Assembly (NCBI RefSeq): GCF_039852015.1
Contig: NZ_CP156626.1
Span: 2,452,249 to 2,516,248 of the forward strand
Source of the DNA: Robbsia sp. KACC 23696
GTDB lineage: Bacteria; Pseudomonadota; Gammaproteobacteria; Burkholderiales; Burkholderiaceae
DNA: 64,000 nt
Direction of reading: 5' to 3'
In this document: positions 25,842 to 36,822 of the stretch, piece after piece
How positions within the stretch are numbered: the stretch's first letter is position 1
Layout of the letters: every line of letters begins with the position of its first letter
Notes under the pieces: generated by a model
Databases searched by the model: none
What the model saw: the letters and a program-made list of their open reading frames with translations, nothing else
What the model was told of the DNA's origin: nothing
Position numbers and translations under genes: made by a program

Positions 25842-28706
25842 TTACTTGGTCATTGCGCCTTTGAGGCGGCCGAACGCGCCCTCGACCAGCGCCTTCTGCT
25901 GCTCGTAGTGCTTTGCGTAATAGCCGACGGCCGGCGATGCCGATGCCGGACGGCCGCTGTATGCCAGCTTCTGCCCTTCCTTCAGCGCCTCGAACAGGTG
26001 ATGTTCGACGTAGAACCACGGACCCTGGTTTTGCGGCTCGTCCTGCACCCAGACGATCTCGGCCAGATTGTCGTACTTCTTGCACTCGGTATCGAAGGCC
26101 TTGTGGGCAAACGGATAGAGCTGTTCGATGCGGACGATGGCGACCTGCGCATTCGTCTCGCGGCGATGTGCGACCAGATCGTAATAGACACGACCCGAGC
26201 AGACGATCATCCGCTTGACCTTGCTGGCTTCCAAAGGCTTGTTGTCGGTCACATCGCTGCGATCGCCGATCACCGGCAGGAAGGTGCCCGATGCCAATTC
26301 GTCCAAGGTGCTGATCGCTTCCTTGTGACGCAGCAGGGACTTCGGTGTGAAGACGATCAGCGGCTTGCGGAACTGACGGATCATCTGACGACGCAGCACG
26401 TGGAAAATCTGTGCCGGCGTGGTCGGCTGAACCACTTGCATGTTCGAATCGCCGCAGAGCTGCAGGAAGCGCTCCATCCGTGCGGACGAGTGTTCCGGAC
26501 CCTGCCCTTCATAACCGTGCGGCAACAACATCGTCAGGCCCGACACGCGGCCCCACTTCACTTCGCCGCTCGAGATGAACTGATCGATGACGACCTGGGC
26601 ACCGTTGACGAAGTCGCCGAACTGCGCTTCCCAGGCCACGAGCGTATTCGGTTCGGCCGTCGAGTAGCCGTATTCGAAGCCCAGCACCGCCTCTTCAGAC
26701 AGCACCGAGTCGATCACCGTGAAATTGGCTTGATTCGGCGACACATTCTGCAGCGGGATGTACGTACCGTCGTTCCAACGCTCACGGTTCTGATCGTGCA
26801 GCACGGAGTGGCGATGCGAGAACGTGCCGCGGCCACTGTCCTGTCCGGTCAGACGCACCGCGAAGCCGGCAGCGACCAACGAGGCGTAGGCCAGATGCTC
26901 GCCCATGCCCCAGTCCAGCGGCTTCGTTCCTTCGGCCATTTCGCGGCGATCGCTGATGACGCGATTGACCAGCGGGTGAACCTTGAAGTTTTCCGGATAG
27001 GTCGTGATGGCACTGCCCAGACGCTTCAATTCAGCCAGCGGCACTTGCGTATCGGCGGCGTCGGTCCACTTCTTATTCAGGAACGGCGCCCAGTCTTGCG
27101 CGTACTTGCTCTTGTAGTTCGACAGCACCGGATCGACGGTGTGATGCCCTTCGTCCATCGCGGTACGGAATGCCTTGACCAGCTCGTCCGGACCTTCGGT
27201 CGGCAATACCTGCTGCGCAACCAGCTTTTCGGCGTACAGCGCACGCGTACCCGGATGCTGTGCGATCTTCTTGTACATCAACGGCTGCGTCACCGCCGGC
27301 GTGTCCTGCTCGTTGTGGCCGAGCTTCCGGAAACACACGATATCGATGACGATGTCTTGATGGAAGGTCGCCCGATAATCGATGGCCAGCTCGACGGCGA
27401 ACACGACCGCTTCCGGGTCGTCGCCGTTCACGTGCAAGACCGGTGCTTCGATCATCTTGACCACATCGGTACAGTACAGCGTCGAGCGCGAGTCGCGCGG
27501 ATCCGACGTCGTGAAACCGATCTGGTTATTGATGACGATGTGCACGGTGCCGTGTGTGCCGTAACCGCGCGTTTGCGCCAGGTTCAGCGTTTCCATCACG
27601 ACGCCCTGACCTGCGAAGGCCGCGTCGCCGTGGACTTGCACCGGCAGCACTTCGCGGCCTTCCAGATCGCCGCGGCGATCGAGACGCGCCTTCGCCGAGC
27701 CTTCGACCACCGGGTTGACGATTTCCAAGTGCGACGGGTTGAACGCCAGCGACAAGTGGATCGGACCCGATTCGGTGGCGACATCGCTCGAGAAGCCCTT
27801 GTGATACTTGACGTCACCGGCCGGCAGATCGTCGACATGCTTGCCTTCGAATTCGGCAAACAGATTCGCCGGCATCTTGCCCAGCGTGTTGACGAGCACG
27901 TTCAGGCGGCCACGGTGGGCCATGCCGATCACGACTTCCTGCACGCCGACCGACGCGGCGCGCTGCACCAGCGCGTCCATCGCGACGATGAAGCTTTCCC
28001 CGCCTTCCAGCGAGAAGCGCTTCTGACCGACGTACTTCGTATGGAGGTAACGTTCCAGACCTTCCGACGCCGTCAGACGCTCGAGGATACGGGTCTTCTT
28101 CTTCGCATCGAACTTCGGCGTCGAGCGCGTGCCTTCCAGATTTTTCTGGAACCAACGCTTTTGCTCGGGATCGCTGATGTACATGTACTCGACACCGATG
28201 GTGCCGCAGTACGTGTCACGGAGGTCCTGGAGGATTTGACGCAGCGTGGCGGTGTCATAACCGAAGTACAGGCTGTTCGCGCTGAACTTCTGATCCATGT
28301 CCGCTTCGGTGAAATCGTAGAAACCGGGTTCCAGTTCCTTGATCGCAACACGTTCCTGGCGCTTCAACGGATCCAGATTGGCCCAACGGGCACCGAGGAA
28401 ACGGTATGCACCAATCAACGCTTGCACGAAAACTTGTTTGCCGGCCGTCGCCAAGCCGCTTTCGCCGGTGCGCGGCGTGAAGCCGTTGCCGCGAGCGCGC
28501 TGCTCGAACGATTCGACGATGGGGCGGTGGGCGACGTCGTTGGTGGCGCTGCCATCGGCCGCTGGGACGTGCTGCAGCGCGTCGAAGTAGTCGCGCCACG
28601 TATCCGGGACGGATGCCGGATTGTCGAGATACAGCTCGTACATTTCTTCAACGTACGACGCGTTGCCGCCGAACAGGTAAGAGTTCGACTGAAATTGCTT
28701 CATCAT
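25842..28706 (-). CDS. odhA: 2-oxoglutarate dehydrogenase E1 component
   Basis: A 954-aa thiamine-diphosphate decarboxylase. The N-terminal SNSYLFGGNASYVEEMYELY segment contacts E2. Active-site and cofactor regions include GMAHRGRLNVLVN, GDAAFAGQGVV (ThDP/Mg) and a C-terminal LLPHGYEGQGPEHSSARMER. It decarboxylates 2-oxoglutarate and succinylates lipoyl-E2. The start MMKQFQSN (28706 or 28703) is chosen by family; the upstream in-frame extension is not protein-like. First gene of the odhA-odhB-lpdA operon. Confidence 0.97.
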   Translation of the reverse strand: MMKQFQSNSYLFGGNASYVEEMYELYLDNPASVPDTWRDYFDALQHVPAADGSATNDVAHRPIVESFEQRARGNGFTPRTGESGLATAGKQVFVQALIGAYRFLGARWANLDPLKRQERVAIKELEPGFYDFTEADMDQKFSANSLYFGYDTATLRQILQDLRDTYCGTIGVEYMYISDPEQKRWFQKNLEGTRSTPKFDAKKKTRILERLTASEGLERYLHTKYVGQKRFSLEGGESFIVAMDALVQRAASVGVQEVVIGMAHRGRLNVLVNTLGKMPANLFAEFEGKHVDDLPAGDVKYHKGFSSDVATESGPIHLSLAFNPSHLEIVNPVVEGSAKARLDRRGDLEGREVLPVQVHGDAAFAGQGVVMETLNLAQTRGYGTHGTVHIVINNQIGFTTSDPRDSRSTLYCTDVVKMIEAPVLHVNGDDPEAVVFAVELAIDYRATFHQDIVIDIVCFRKLGHNEQDTPAVTQPLMYKKIAQHPGTRALYAEKLVAQQVLPTEGPDELVKAFRTAMDEGHHTVDPVLSNYKSKYAQDWAPFLNKKWTDAADTQVPLAELKRLGSAITTYPENFKVHPLVNRVISDRREMAEGTKPLDWGMGEHLAYASLVAAGFAVRLTGQDSGRGTFSHRHSVLHDQNRERWNDGTYIPLQNVSPNQANFTVIDSVLSEEAVLGFEYGYSTAEPNTLVAWEAQFGDFVNGAQVVIDQFISSGEVKWGRVSGLTMLLPHGYEGQGPEHSSARMERFLQLCGDSNMQVVQPTTPAQIFHVLRRQMIRQFRKPLIVFTPKSLLRHKEAISTLDELASGTFLPVIGDRSDVTDNKPLEASKVKRMIVCSGRVYYDLVAHRRETNAQVAIVRIEQLYPFAHKAFDTECKKYDNLAEIVWVQDEPQNQGPWFYVEHHLFEALKEGQKLAYSGRPASASPAVGYYAKHYEQQKALVEGAFGRLKGAMTK

Positions 28707-28837
28707 TTTTACACGCTCACTTTTCTTCGAGTTTCTCGAGAAATAGCGGGTTACAGAAACCTTCCGCGACACGGCCTGACCGTTTGGCGGATTGCGAATC
28801 AAGTAGTGCTTGGAAGGACCGAGCTTCTTATTTTCAA

Positions 28838-28846
28838 AGCATAGCA
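28838..28846 (-). promoter_or_regulatory. possible extended -10 promoter for odhA
   Basis: On the minus strand TGCTATGCT gives an extended -10 (TGn plus TATGCT) about 130 bases before odhA. No good -35 accompanies it. The rest of the 438-base gap between odhA and typA holds only hairpins. Confidence 0.3.
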
Positions 28847-28934
28847 CGGATGGCCTATGCCCTGCGTCATGCCGTCGCACTTTGCGATCTGTCTAGTGCT
28901 GGGTTCTCCACCTATTGACAAGGCAATATAAATC

Positions 28935-28977
28935 ATCGCGTCACCCCACCCTCGGTGTGGCTTTTCTGACGCGATGC
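28935..28977. repeat. perfect 10-bp inverted repeat upstream of odhA
   Basis: CATCGCGTCA (28935-28944) and TGACGCGATG (28968-28977) are perfect arms around a 23-base loop that contains its own CACC/GGTG stem. It lies between the typA terminator and the odhA promoter region. It has no T-tract in the minus direction; it could be an operator or an RNA structure. Confidence 0.45.
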
Positions 28978-29060
28978 GACAGCCGCATTATCGTCCGTTT
29001 AAAAACCGACGCAAGGGGGCGTTACAACTGCTAACCCACGTCTTTCCCGCGCAACATGCA

Positions 29061-29106
29061 AAAAAGCCAGCTGCGCCATCGTTATCCGATGAGACAGCCG
29101 GCTTTT
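29061..29106 (-). terminator. intrinsic terminator after typA
   Basis: On the minus strand AAAGCCGGCTG and CAGCTGGCTTT pair with one mismatch, enclosing a second perfect stem CATCG/CGATG, and are followed by further Ts. It begins about 40 bases past the typA stop. Confidence 0.88.
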
Positions 29107-29144
29107 GCCGTGCCAGGGTCCCGTCAGGGACCGCAACAGACTAT

Positions 29145-30965
<1,821 letters not shown>

Positions 30966-31164
30966 TGGTGAACTCAGAGGGGAACTCGGATGCGTGAAAA
31001 TGGGGTCCGCGTCGGCAGTGATAGTGAGTTGACGACATCACCCGACGCTTCGGTCTGAACCGAACCTAAAAAAGGGGCCAGACCGGGCGACCGCCACCAT
31101 ACCGAAAAACGACTGCGGAATCGGTATTGCAACTGCCTGCTCTGCACATTTTCTAGAACCCGTG

Positions 31165-31173
31165 AGTATAGCA
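31165..31173 (-). promoter_or_regulatory. extended -10 promoter of typA
   Basis: TGCTATACT on the minus strand matches an extended -10 (TGn plus TATACT). It lies 200 bases before typA, in the 462-base divergent region shared with the MarR operon; the implied leader is long. Confidence 0.5.
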
Positions 31174-31350
31174 CCGATAAGTGACAGAGTCGCCTCTCAC
31201 GCCGGGTAAATCGGGAATTGCCCGCCCATCGTCCCACCGCACGCGATTTTTCCACCGCGTGTGGGTACCGGGCAACACTCGCGCCACGCCCGCCTGCGTG
31301 GCGCTTTCACCGACAAATACATATTACTTGCAGGGCCTTCCTCCGCCTCG

Positions 31351-31379
31351 TTGCCAAGGCTAATGAAGGCGCCTATACT
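31351..31379 (+). promoter_or_regulatory. sigma-70 promoter of the marR-efflux operon
   Basis: TTGCCA (31351-31356) and TATACT (31374-31379) are separated by exactly 17 bases. Predicted transcription starts near 31386, 42 bases before marR. The following AT-rich stretch (CAATCATTGCATTTGCA) may be a MarR operator. Confidence 0.75.
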
Positions 31380-31427
31380 CCGTGCTCATTCAATCATTGC
31401 ATTTGCACGCATCTCCGTTTCTCCCCT

Positions 31428-32006
31428 ATGGCAACGACGCCCTCCCCGCTGGACCGACCGCCTCCCGAAGACTTCGAGTGGTGTCTCGACGAGTCTGTCG
31501 GCTATTTGATGGCTCGCGTGCGATCGACGATGGCCAGCGAGACGAACCAGCTGACCGTCGCCGAGCTCGATATCACCAGCACCCAGGCGAGCATTCTCTT
31601 GCTGCTCAAGCGCGGCGCCCTGAGCGGTGCCGATCTGGCACGCGAATACGGATTGGATGCCAGCGCCGTGACGCGACTGCTCGACAAGCTGGAGCGGCGG
31701 GGCCTGGTCACACGGGTTCGCAGCAGTGCCGACCGGCGTGTCGTCAATTTGCAGCTGACCGATGAAGGCCGGCTGATCGTCGCCCGGCTCAAACCGCTCT
31801 ATATCCAAGTCATGGAGCGGATGCTGGCCGGCTTCACCCAGGAAGAAGCGGGATTTCTCAAGAGCTTGCTGCGACGCATCATCGTCAATTGCGAACAGCC
31901 TCGAACGGCGCCGCCGTTGGCGGGGACACCGGCGGTCGCGTCGCAGCGGCAGGTCAAGGCGGCAGAGCGCGCGGCAGACCGTGAATCAGGGGGAGACGGA
32001 TCATGA
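31428..32006 (+). CDS. MarR-family regulator of the efflux operon
   Basis: A 192-aa winged-helix regulator. The DNA-binding region is TSTQASILLLLKRGALSGAD, then GLDASAVTRLLDKLERRGL with the wing RVRSSADRRVVNLQLTDEG. The ATG at 31428 fits the promoter position and the family N-terminus. The stop overlaps the NodT-type gene by 4 bases (ATGA), so regulator and pump are co-translated; by analogy with EmrR/MarR it probably represses this operon and is released by hydrophobic ligands. Confidence 0.92.
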   Translation: MATTPSPLDRPPPEDFEWCLDESVGYLMARVRSTMASETNQLTVAELDITSTQASILLLLKRGALSGADLAREYGLDASAVTRLLDKLERRGLVTRVRSSADRRVVNLQLTDEGRLIVARLKPLYIQVMERMLAGFTQEEAGFLKSLLRRIIVNCEQPRTAPPLAGTPAVASQRQVKAAERAADRESGGDGS

Positions 32007-33586
32007 CAAAAAGATTGCAACGTCCACTATTTTTCGACCAACCAACACCGGCAATGACAGCAATTCGACCTGCACGGCCCGCATTCCGGGCGGTGCTGCT
32101 GGCCAGCGCGACCGTCAGCTTGGCGCTGTCGGGCTGCGCTAATTACATCGGCATTCATAGCGACAAGAAGCCGGCGGAACTCGCACAGTACGACTCGGCG
32201 CAGAGCCTGCCCCTGCAGGGCGGCAACTGGCCGACGATGCAATGGGCCGCGGCCTTTGGCGACGCCCAACTGCAGACGCTGATCGACGAAGGCATCGCAA
32301 ACAGCCCATCGATCGCCGAAGCCCAGGCGCGCCTGAATCAGGCCGTCGCCTATACCGGCAGCGCCGGTGCCGCGCTGTTGCCGCATGTGAATGCCAGCTA
32401 TTCGCTGACGCGCGAGTTGTATTCGGGCAACGCGCTGTATCCGCCGCCGTACGGCGGAAGCTGGTATACCGAGAACAACGTGGGCGCCACGGCGTCCTAT
32501 GAACTCGACCTGTGGGGCAAGAACCGCAACGGCCTGAAGCAGGCCATTTCGCAGGAACGTGCAGCCCTCGCCGAGACGCAGGAAGCGCGGCTGACGCTGG
32601 CCGTCTCGATCGCACAGGCTTATAGCGCGCTGGCGCGCCAGTACGCGCTGTTGGACGTGGCGAAGGAAGAGTCGCAACAACGCCAGGACATCGGCACGAT
32701 CAGCCGCACGCGCTTCGATGCCGGCCTCGACACGCAGGTGGAAACGCGCACGTCGGAAGCCGATCTGGCCAGCACGCGCACGCAGATCAGTCAGCTCGAA
32801 GGGGCGATCGTCGTCACGCGCTATCAATTGGCGGCACTGCTCGGCAAGGGCCCGGATCGCGGCTTGCAGATCGCGCGACCCACGCTCACAACGCTCGCCG
32901 CGCCAGACGCTTATGCGTTGCCAGCCGACCTTCCGGCCAACCTCGTGTCGCGTCGTCCCGATATCGTCGCCGCGCGCTGGCGTGTGGAAGCGGCGATGTC
33001 GGGCGTCAAGGTGGCCAAGGCCAACTTCTATCCGAATTTGAATCTGCGCGCGGCCTTCGGTTTCGACGCGTTCGGCTTCGGCGATTTTCTGAAGTTCGGC
33101 AGCCGACAGATTCAGGTCGGCCCCGCCATCGATCTGCCGATCTTCGATGCGGGCGCCCTGCGCGCGCAGTTGAAGGATCGCTACGCGATGTTCGACAACG
33201 CCGTCGCGACTTATGACAGCACGCTAGTCCAGTCGCTGAACGACGTCGCGACGCAGGTGGCGCAGATCCGCTCGACCGAGCGCCAACAGACGGACGCGCA
33301 AGCCGCTTACGGCGCCGCGGAAAAGGCTTATAGCCTAGCCGTGATCCGCTACAAGGGCGGCCTGTCCACGCAACTGCAAGTATTGAATGCCGACCAGTCG
33401 CTGCTGGCGCAGCGCCAGACGGTGGTGTCGCTCGATGCGCAGCGGCGCGATCAGCAGATCGCCTTGATCAAGGCGCTCGGTGGCGGCTTCGATGCCAATG
33501 CGGACATGCCGGATATCAAGCCGGGCGGCGCGATCGGCGCGGCACCGGCCTCGGACGCCACCGCGTCCGTCAGCGCGGCCCGCTGA
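32003..33586 (+). CDS. NodT-type outer-membrane efflux lipoprotein
   Basis: A 527-aa TolC-like outer-membrane factor. The signal peptide ends in the lipobox LALSGC, so the mature protein starts at a lipidated Cys. Two repeats of long helices follow the family pattern (FGDAQLQTLIDEGIANSPSI, then VSRRPDIVAARWRVEAAMSG). It forms the exit duct for a tripartite pump with the next two gene products. The start overlaps marR by 4 bases; a second ATG at residue 18 is possible. Confidence 0.92.
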   Translation: MTKRLQRPLFFDQPTPAMTAIRPARPAFRAVLLASATVSLALSGCANYIGIHSDKKPAELAQYDSAQSLPLQGGNWPTMQWAAAFGDAQLQTLIDEGIANSPSIAEAQARLNQAVAYTGSAGAALLPHVNASYSLTRELYSGNALYPPPYGGSWYTENNVGATASYELDLWGKNRNGLKQAISQERAALAETQEARLTLAVSIAQAYSALARQYALLDVAKEESQQRQDIGTISRTRFDAGLDTQVETRTSEADLASTRTQISQLEGAIVVTRYQLAALLGKGPDRGLQIARPTLTTLAAPDAYALPADLPANLVSRRPDIVAARWRVEAAMSGVKVAKANFYPNLNLRAAFGFDAFGFGDFLKFGSRQIQVGPAIDLPIFDAGALRAQLKDRYAMFDNAVATYDSTLVQSLNDVATQVAQIRSTERQQTDAQAAYGAAEKAYSLAVIRYKGGLSTQLQVLNADQSLLAQRQTVVSLDAQRRDQQIALIKALGGGFDANADMPDIKPGGAIGAAPASDATASVSAAR

Positions 33587-33693
33587 TAGCGACGAGATGA
33601 CAAGGCGGCCCCGCTGTCGGGGCTGAAAAAAAGCAAAGACGCGCACGTCCATCTCACAACGTGCGCCGGACAAGGTCTAAGAGGGAGTCAAGC

Positions 33694-34941
33694 ATGAGTT
33701 CGAATCAACCGGCCGCCGGGGCGCCCAATCAAGCCCCGAGTCAGGCTCCGAATCAGGGGCAGCCTGGCGGCCCGGCACCGCAACAAGCCAAGCCGTCGTC
33801 GGGACGTCGCAAGCTCTGGCTGGCGATTGTCGCGCTGATCATCATCATCGCCGCCGTCGCCTACGGCTTCTACTACTTCCTGGTCGCGCAGTTCCATGAA
33901 GAGACCGACGATGCCTACGTCAACGGCAATGTCGTGCAGATCACGCCGCAGGTCACCGGGACGGTCGTCGCGGTCAATGCCGACGATACGCAGACGGTGA
34001 AGGTCGGCGATCCGTTGATCCGCCTCGATGGCGCCGACGCGAAGGTCGCGCTGGAACAAGCGGAAGCGGGTCTGGCGCAGGCAGTGCGCCAGGTGCGCAC
34101 GCTGTACGCGAACACGGGCGCCTATCAGGCCACCGTCGCCGAGCGCGAATCGGATCTCGCCAAGGCGAAATCCGACTTGACGCGTCGCCTGGCGATCGCG
34201 CGTACTGGCGCCGTCTCCGCGGAAGAAATTTCGCATGCTCGCGATGCGGTCAGCGGCGCGCAAGCGGCCTTGAACGCAGCCAAGCAGCAATTCGCCTCGA
34301 ACCGTGCCTTGACGGACAACCTGACGGTTTCCGATCACCCGAACGTCAAGCTTGCCGCCGCGAAAGTGCGCGATGCCTATTTGAGCTATGCGCGCAACAC
34401 GCTGCCGGCACCGGTCAGCGGCTTTGTCGCCAAACGTTCGGTGCAAGTCGGCCAACGCGTGTCGCCGGGTACGCCGCTGATGGCGATCGTGCCGCTGACC
34501 GATGTGTGGGTGGACGCGAACTTCAAGGAAGTGCAACTGCGTAAGGTCCGGATCGGGCAGCCGGTCGAATTGACCGCCGACGTCTACGGTTCCGATGTCG
34601 TCTATCACGGTCGCGTGCAAGGCTTCTCGGCCGGTACCGGCAGTGCGTTTTCGCTGCTGCCGGCGCAGAACGCGACCGGCAACTGGATCAAGGTCGTGCA
34701 ACGCCTGCCAGTGCGCATCGCCTTGGATGCAAACGAGCTGAAAAACCATCCGCTGCGTATCGGTCTGTCGATGAACGTCGATGTCACGACGCACGATCAG
34801 AACGGCGGCCTGCTGGCCAGCACGAAGAACACCGTCTATCAAACGGACGTGTTCGCCGAATACGGTGCGCAAGCCGATGCCGAAATCGCCAAGATCATCG
34901 CCGACAACGTTGCGGTGCAGGGTTCGGCGAAATCGAAGTAA
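33694..34941 (+). CDS. EmrA/HlyD-type membrane fusion protein
   Basis: A 415-aa periplasmic adaptor. A Pro/Gln-rich cytoplasmic start is followed by one membrane helix (LWLAIVALIIIIAAVAYGFY). The EmrA-type sequence EETDDAYVNGNVVQITPQVT comes next, then a coiled coil and the second lipoyl half (LPAPVSGFVAKRSVQVGQRV). It joins the EmrB-like pump to the NodT-type channel. Start at 33694 is preferred because GAGGGAG precedes it; the frame extends to a GTG 11 codons earlier. Confidence 0.93.
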   Translation: MSSNQPAAGAPNQAPSQAPNQGQPGGPAPQQAKPSSGRRKLWLAIVALIIIIAAVAYGFYYFLVAQFHEETDDAYVNGNVVQITPQVTGTVVAVNADDTQTVKVGDPLIRLDGADAKVALEQAEAGLAQAVRQVRTLYANTGAYQATVAERESDLAKAKSDLTRRLAIARTGAVSAEEISHARDAVSGAQAALNAAKQQFASNRALTDNLTVSDHPNVKLAAAKVRDAYLSYARNTLPAPVSGFVAKRSVQVGQRVSPGTPLMAIVPLTDVWVDANFKEVQLRKVRIGQPVELTADVYGSDVVYHGRVQGFSAGTGSAFSLLPAQNATGNWIKVVQRLPVRIALDANELKNHPLRIGLSMNVDVTTHDQNGGLLASTKNTVYQTDVFAEYGAQADAEIAKIIADNVAVQGSAKSK

Positions 34942-35087
34942 GTAGCACGAAAGACGCCGGTCGGCCCGTTTCGCCGTCACCGACGTCATCCCTAGAACGT
35001 ATCGCGTATCGCGACGACGCGCCGTCATCGCACGCACCGCGTTATGGCGGCGGCCCGTGAGGGACCGCCGCCGCACCGAGTTCATCC

Positions 35088-36716
35088 ATGACCTCCCCCT
35101 CTTCCGCGCCGTCCGCTCCGCGCGGCCCGGCCGCATCGACGCCGCCCGCGTCCCCCGCACCAGCTAGTCCCGGTGCCGCCCATCCGCCGTTGAGCGGTGG
35201 CGCACTGGCGCTGGGCACGATTGCCGTGTCGCTGGCCGTCTTCATGAACGTGCTCGACACGTCGATCGCCAACGTCTCGATCCCCGCCATTTCCGGCGAT
35301 CTGGGCGTGGCGTCGGACCAGGGTACCTGGGTCATCACGTCGTTCGCCGTGGCCAATGCGATCTCGGTGCCGCTCACCGGCTGGTTGACGCAGCGGATCG
35401 GTCAGGTCCGTCTGTTCTTCTGGTCGATCGTCCTGTTCGTCATCGCCTCGTGGATGTGCGGTCTCGCGCCGACATTGCCTTTTCTGCTCGCCTCCCGCGT
35501 GCTGCAAGGCGCCGTGGCGGGTCCGATGATTCCGCTGTCGCAGACCTTGCTACTGGCCAGCTATCCGAAGGCAAAAGCGCCGATGGCACTGGCCTTATGG
35601 TCGATGACGACGTTGATCGCGCCGGTCGCGGGCCCGATTCTGGGCGGCTATATTTCGGACAACTATAGTTGGCCCTGGATTTTCTATGTGAATATCCCGG
35701 TCGGGATCGTCGCCGCCGCCGCGACGTGGGCGATTTACCGCAAACGCGAATCCGCGACGCGCCGGCTGCCCATCGACACGGTAGGGCTCGGCCTGCTCAT
35801 CGTCTGGGTCGGATCGATGCAGGTCATGCTCGACAAAGGCAAGGATCTCGACTGGTTCAGCTCGACGACGATCGTCGTCCTGGCGCTGGTCGCCGTCGTC
35901 GGCCTGGTGGTGTTCGTCATCTGGGAACTGACGGCCACGCACCCCATCGTCGACCTGTCTCTGTTCGCCACGCGCAATTTTACAGGGGGTACCGTGGCCT
36001 TGGCCGTCGGCTATGGCTTGTATTTCGGCAATCTGGTCCTGCTGCCGCTGTGGCTGCAAACGACAATCGGCTATACCGCGACGGCAGCCGGCCTGGTGAT
36101 GGCACCGGTCGGCGTGTTTGCCGTTCTGCTGTCACCGCTGACCGGGAAGTATATGTCGAAGACGGATCCCCGCTATATCGCGACGGCCGCCTTCGTCGTG
36201 TTTGCCGTGGTGTTCTGGATGCGCTCGCGCTACACGGTGGATGTCGACACGTTCTCATTGACGCTGCCCACGCTGTTGCAGGGTGCGGCATTGGCGGGGT
36301 TCTTTATTCCGCTGGTCACGATCACCTTGTCTGGCTTGCCCGGCCATCGGATGCCGGCGGCGTCCGGACTCTCGAATTTCGTGCGGATCATGCTGGGAGG
36401 CGTGGGTTCGTCGGTATTCACGACGGCCTGGGATCGACGCTCGGATCTGCACCATGCTCAGCTGACCGAGCAGGCGAACGCATACAACCCGATTTTCAAT
36501 CAGAGCGTCGATCAGATGCAGGCGCTGGGGATGACGCACGAGCAGGCTCTGGGAACCTTCGACCGCCTTGTAAATCAACAAGCGGCGACGATGGGCGTCA
36601 ACGACCTGTTCTATCTGTCCGCGGGTGTCTTCCTCGCGTTGATCGGGCTGGTCTGGATCACGCAACGGCAGCGCGCTTCGGCTGGCGCCGATGCAGCGGC
36701 GTCGGGCGCGCACTGA
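35088..36716 (+). CDS. EmrB/QacA-type MFS multidrug transporter (DHA2)
   Basis: A 542-aa, 14-helix major facilitator transporter. The DHA2 motif LDTSIANVSIPAISGDLG is in helix 1 and GWLTQRIG between helices 2 and 3. It exports hydrophobic compounds by proton antiport. It completes the marR-nodT-emrA-emrB operon, 146 bases after the adaptor gene. The Ala/Pro/Ser-rich first ~35 residues are not conserved. Confidence 0.93.
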   Translation: MTSPSSAPSAPRGPAASTPPASPAPASPGAAHPPLSGGALALGTIAVSLAVFMNVLDTSIANVSIPAISGDLGVASDQGTWVITSFAVANAISVPLTGWLTQRIGQVRLFFWSIVLFVIASWMCGLAPTLPFLLASRVLQGAVAGPMIPLSQTLLLASYPKAKAPMALALWSMTTLIAPVAGPILGGYISDNYSWPWIFYVNIPVGIVAAAATWAIYRKRESATRRLPIDTVGLGLLIVWVGSMQVMLDKGKDLDWFSSTTIVVLALVAVVGLVVFVIWELTATHPIVDLSLFATRNFTGGTVALAVGYGLYFGNLVLLPLWLQTTIGYTATAAGLVMAPVGVFAVLLSPLTGKYMSKTDPRYIATAAFVVFAVVFWMRSRYTVDVDTFSLTLPTLLQGAALAGFFIPLVTITLSGLPGHRMPAASGLSNFVRIMLGGVGSSVFTTAWDRRSDLHHAQLTEQANAYNPIFNQSVDQMQALGMTHEQALGTFDRLVNQQAATMGVNDLFYLSAGVFLALIGLVWITQRQRASAGADAAASGAH

Positions 36717-36728
36717 AGACGTGGGATC

Positions 36729-36754
36729 GACAGCGCCGCGTAAGGCGCGCTGTC
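36729..36754. terminator. hairpin between convergent emrB-type gene and truB
   Basis: GACAGCGC and GCGCTGTC are perfect arms around a 10-base loop, followed at once by a second stem (GTCGTTCGC/GCGACGAC). No T-run follows in either direction, so any termination would be factor-assisted. Confidence 0.4.
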
Positions 36755-36822
36755 GTTCGCGGTAAGCGACGACGCGGCACAGGTCGGCAGCAACAGGGCC
36801 GCCGTTCCGCATTGCGCTGAAA

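Noticed and set aside
25695-28844. 1049-codon open frame on the + strand opposite odhA
   Set aside because: Antisense shadow caused by high GC and codon bias; His/Arg/Val-rich composition and no domain. odhA on the other strand is unmistakable. The same holds for the long frames opposite infB (38560-41730) and typA (28974-30953).
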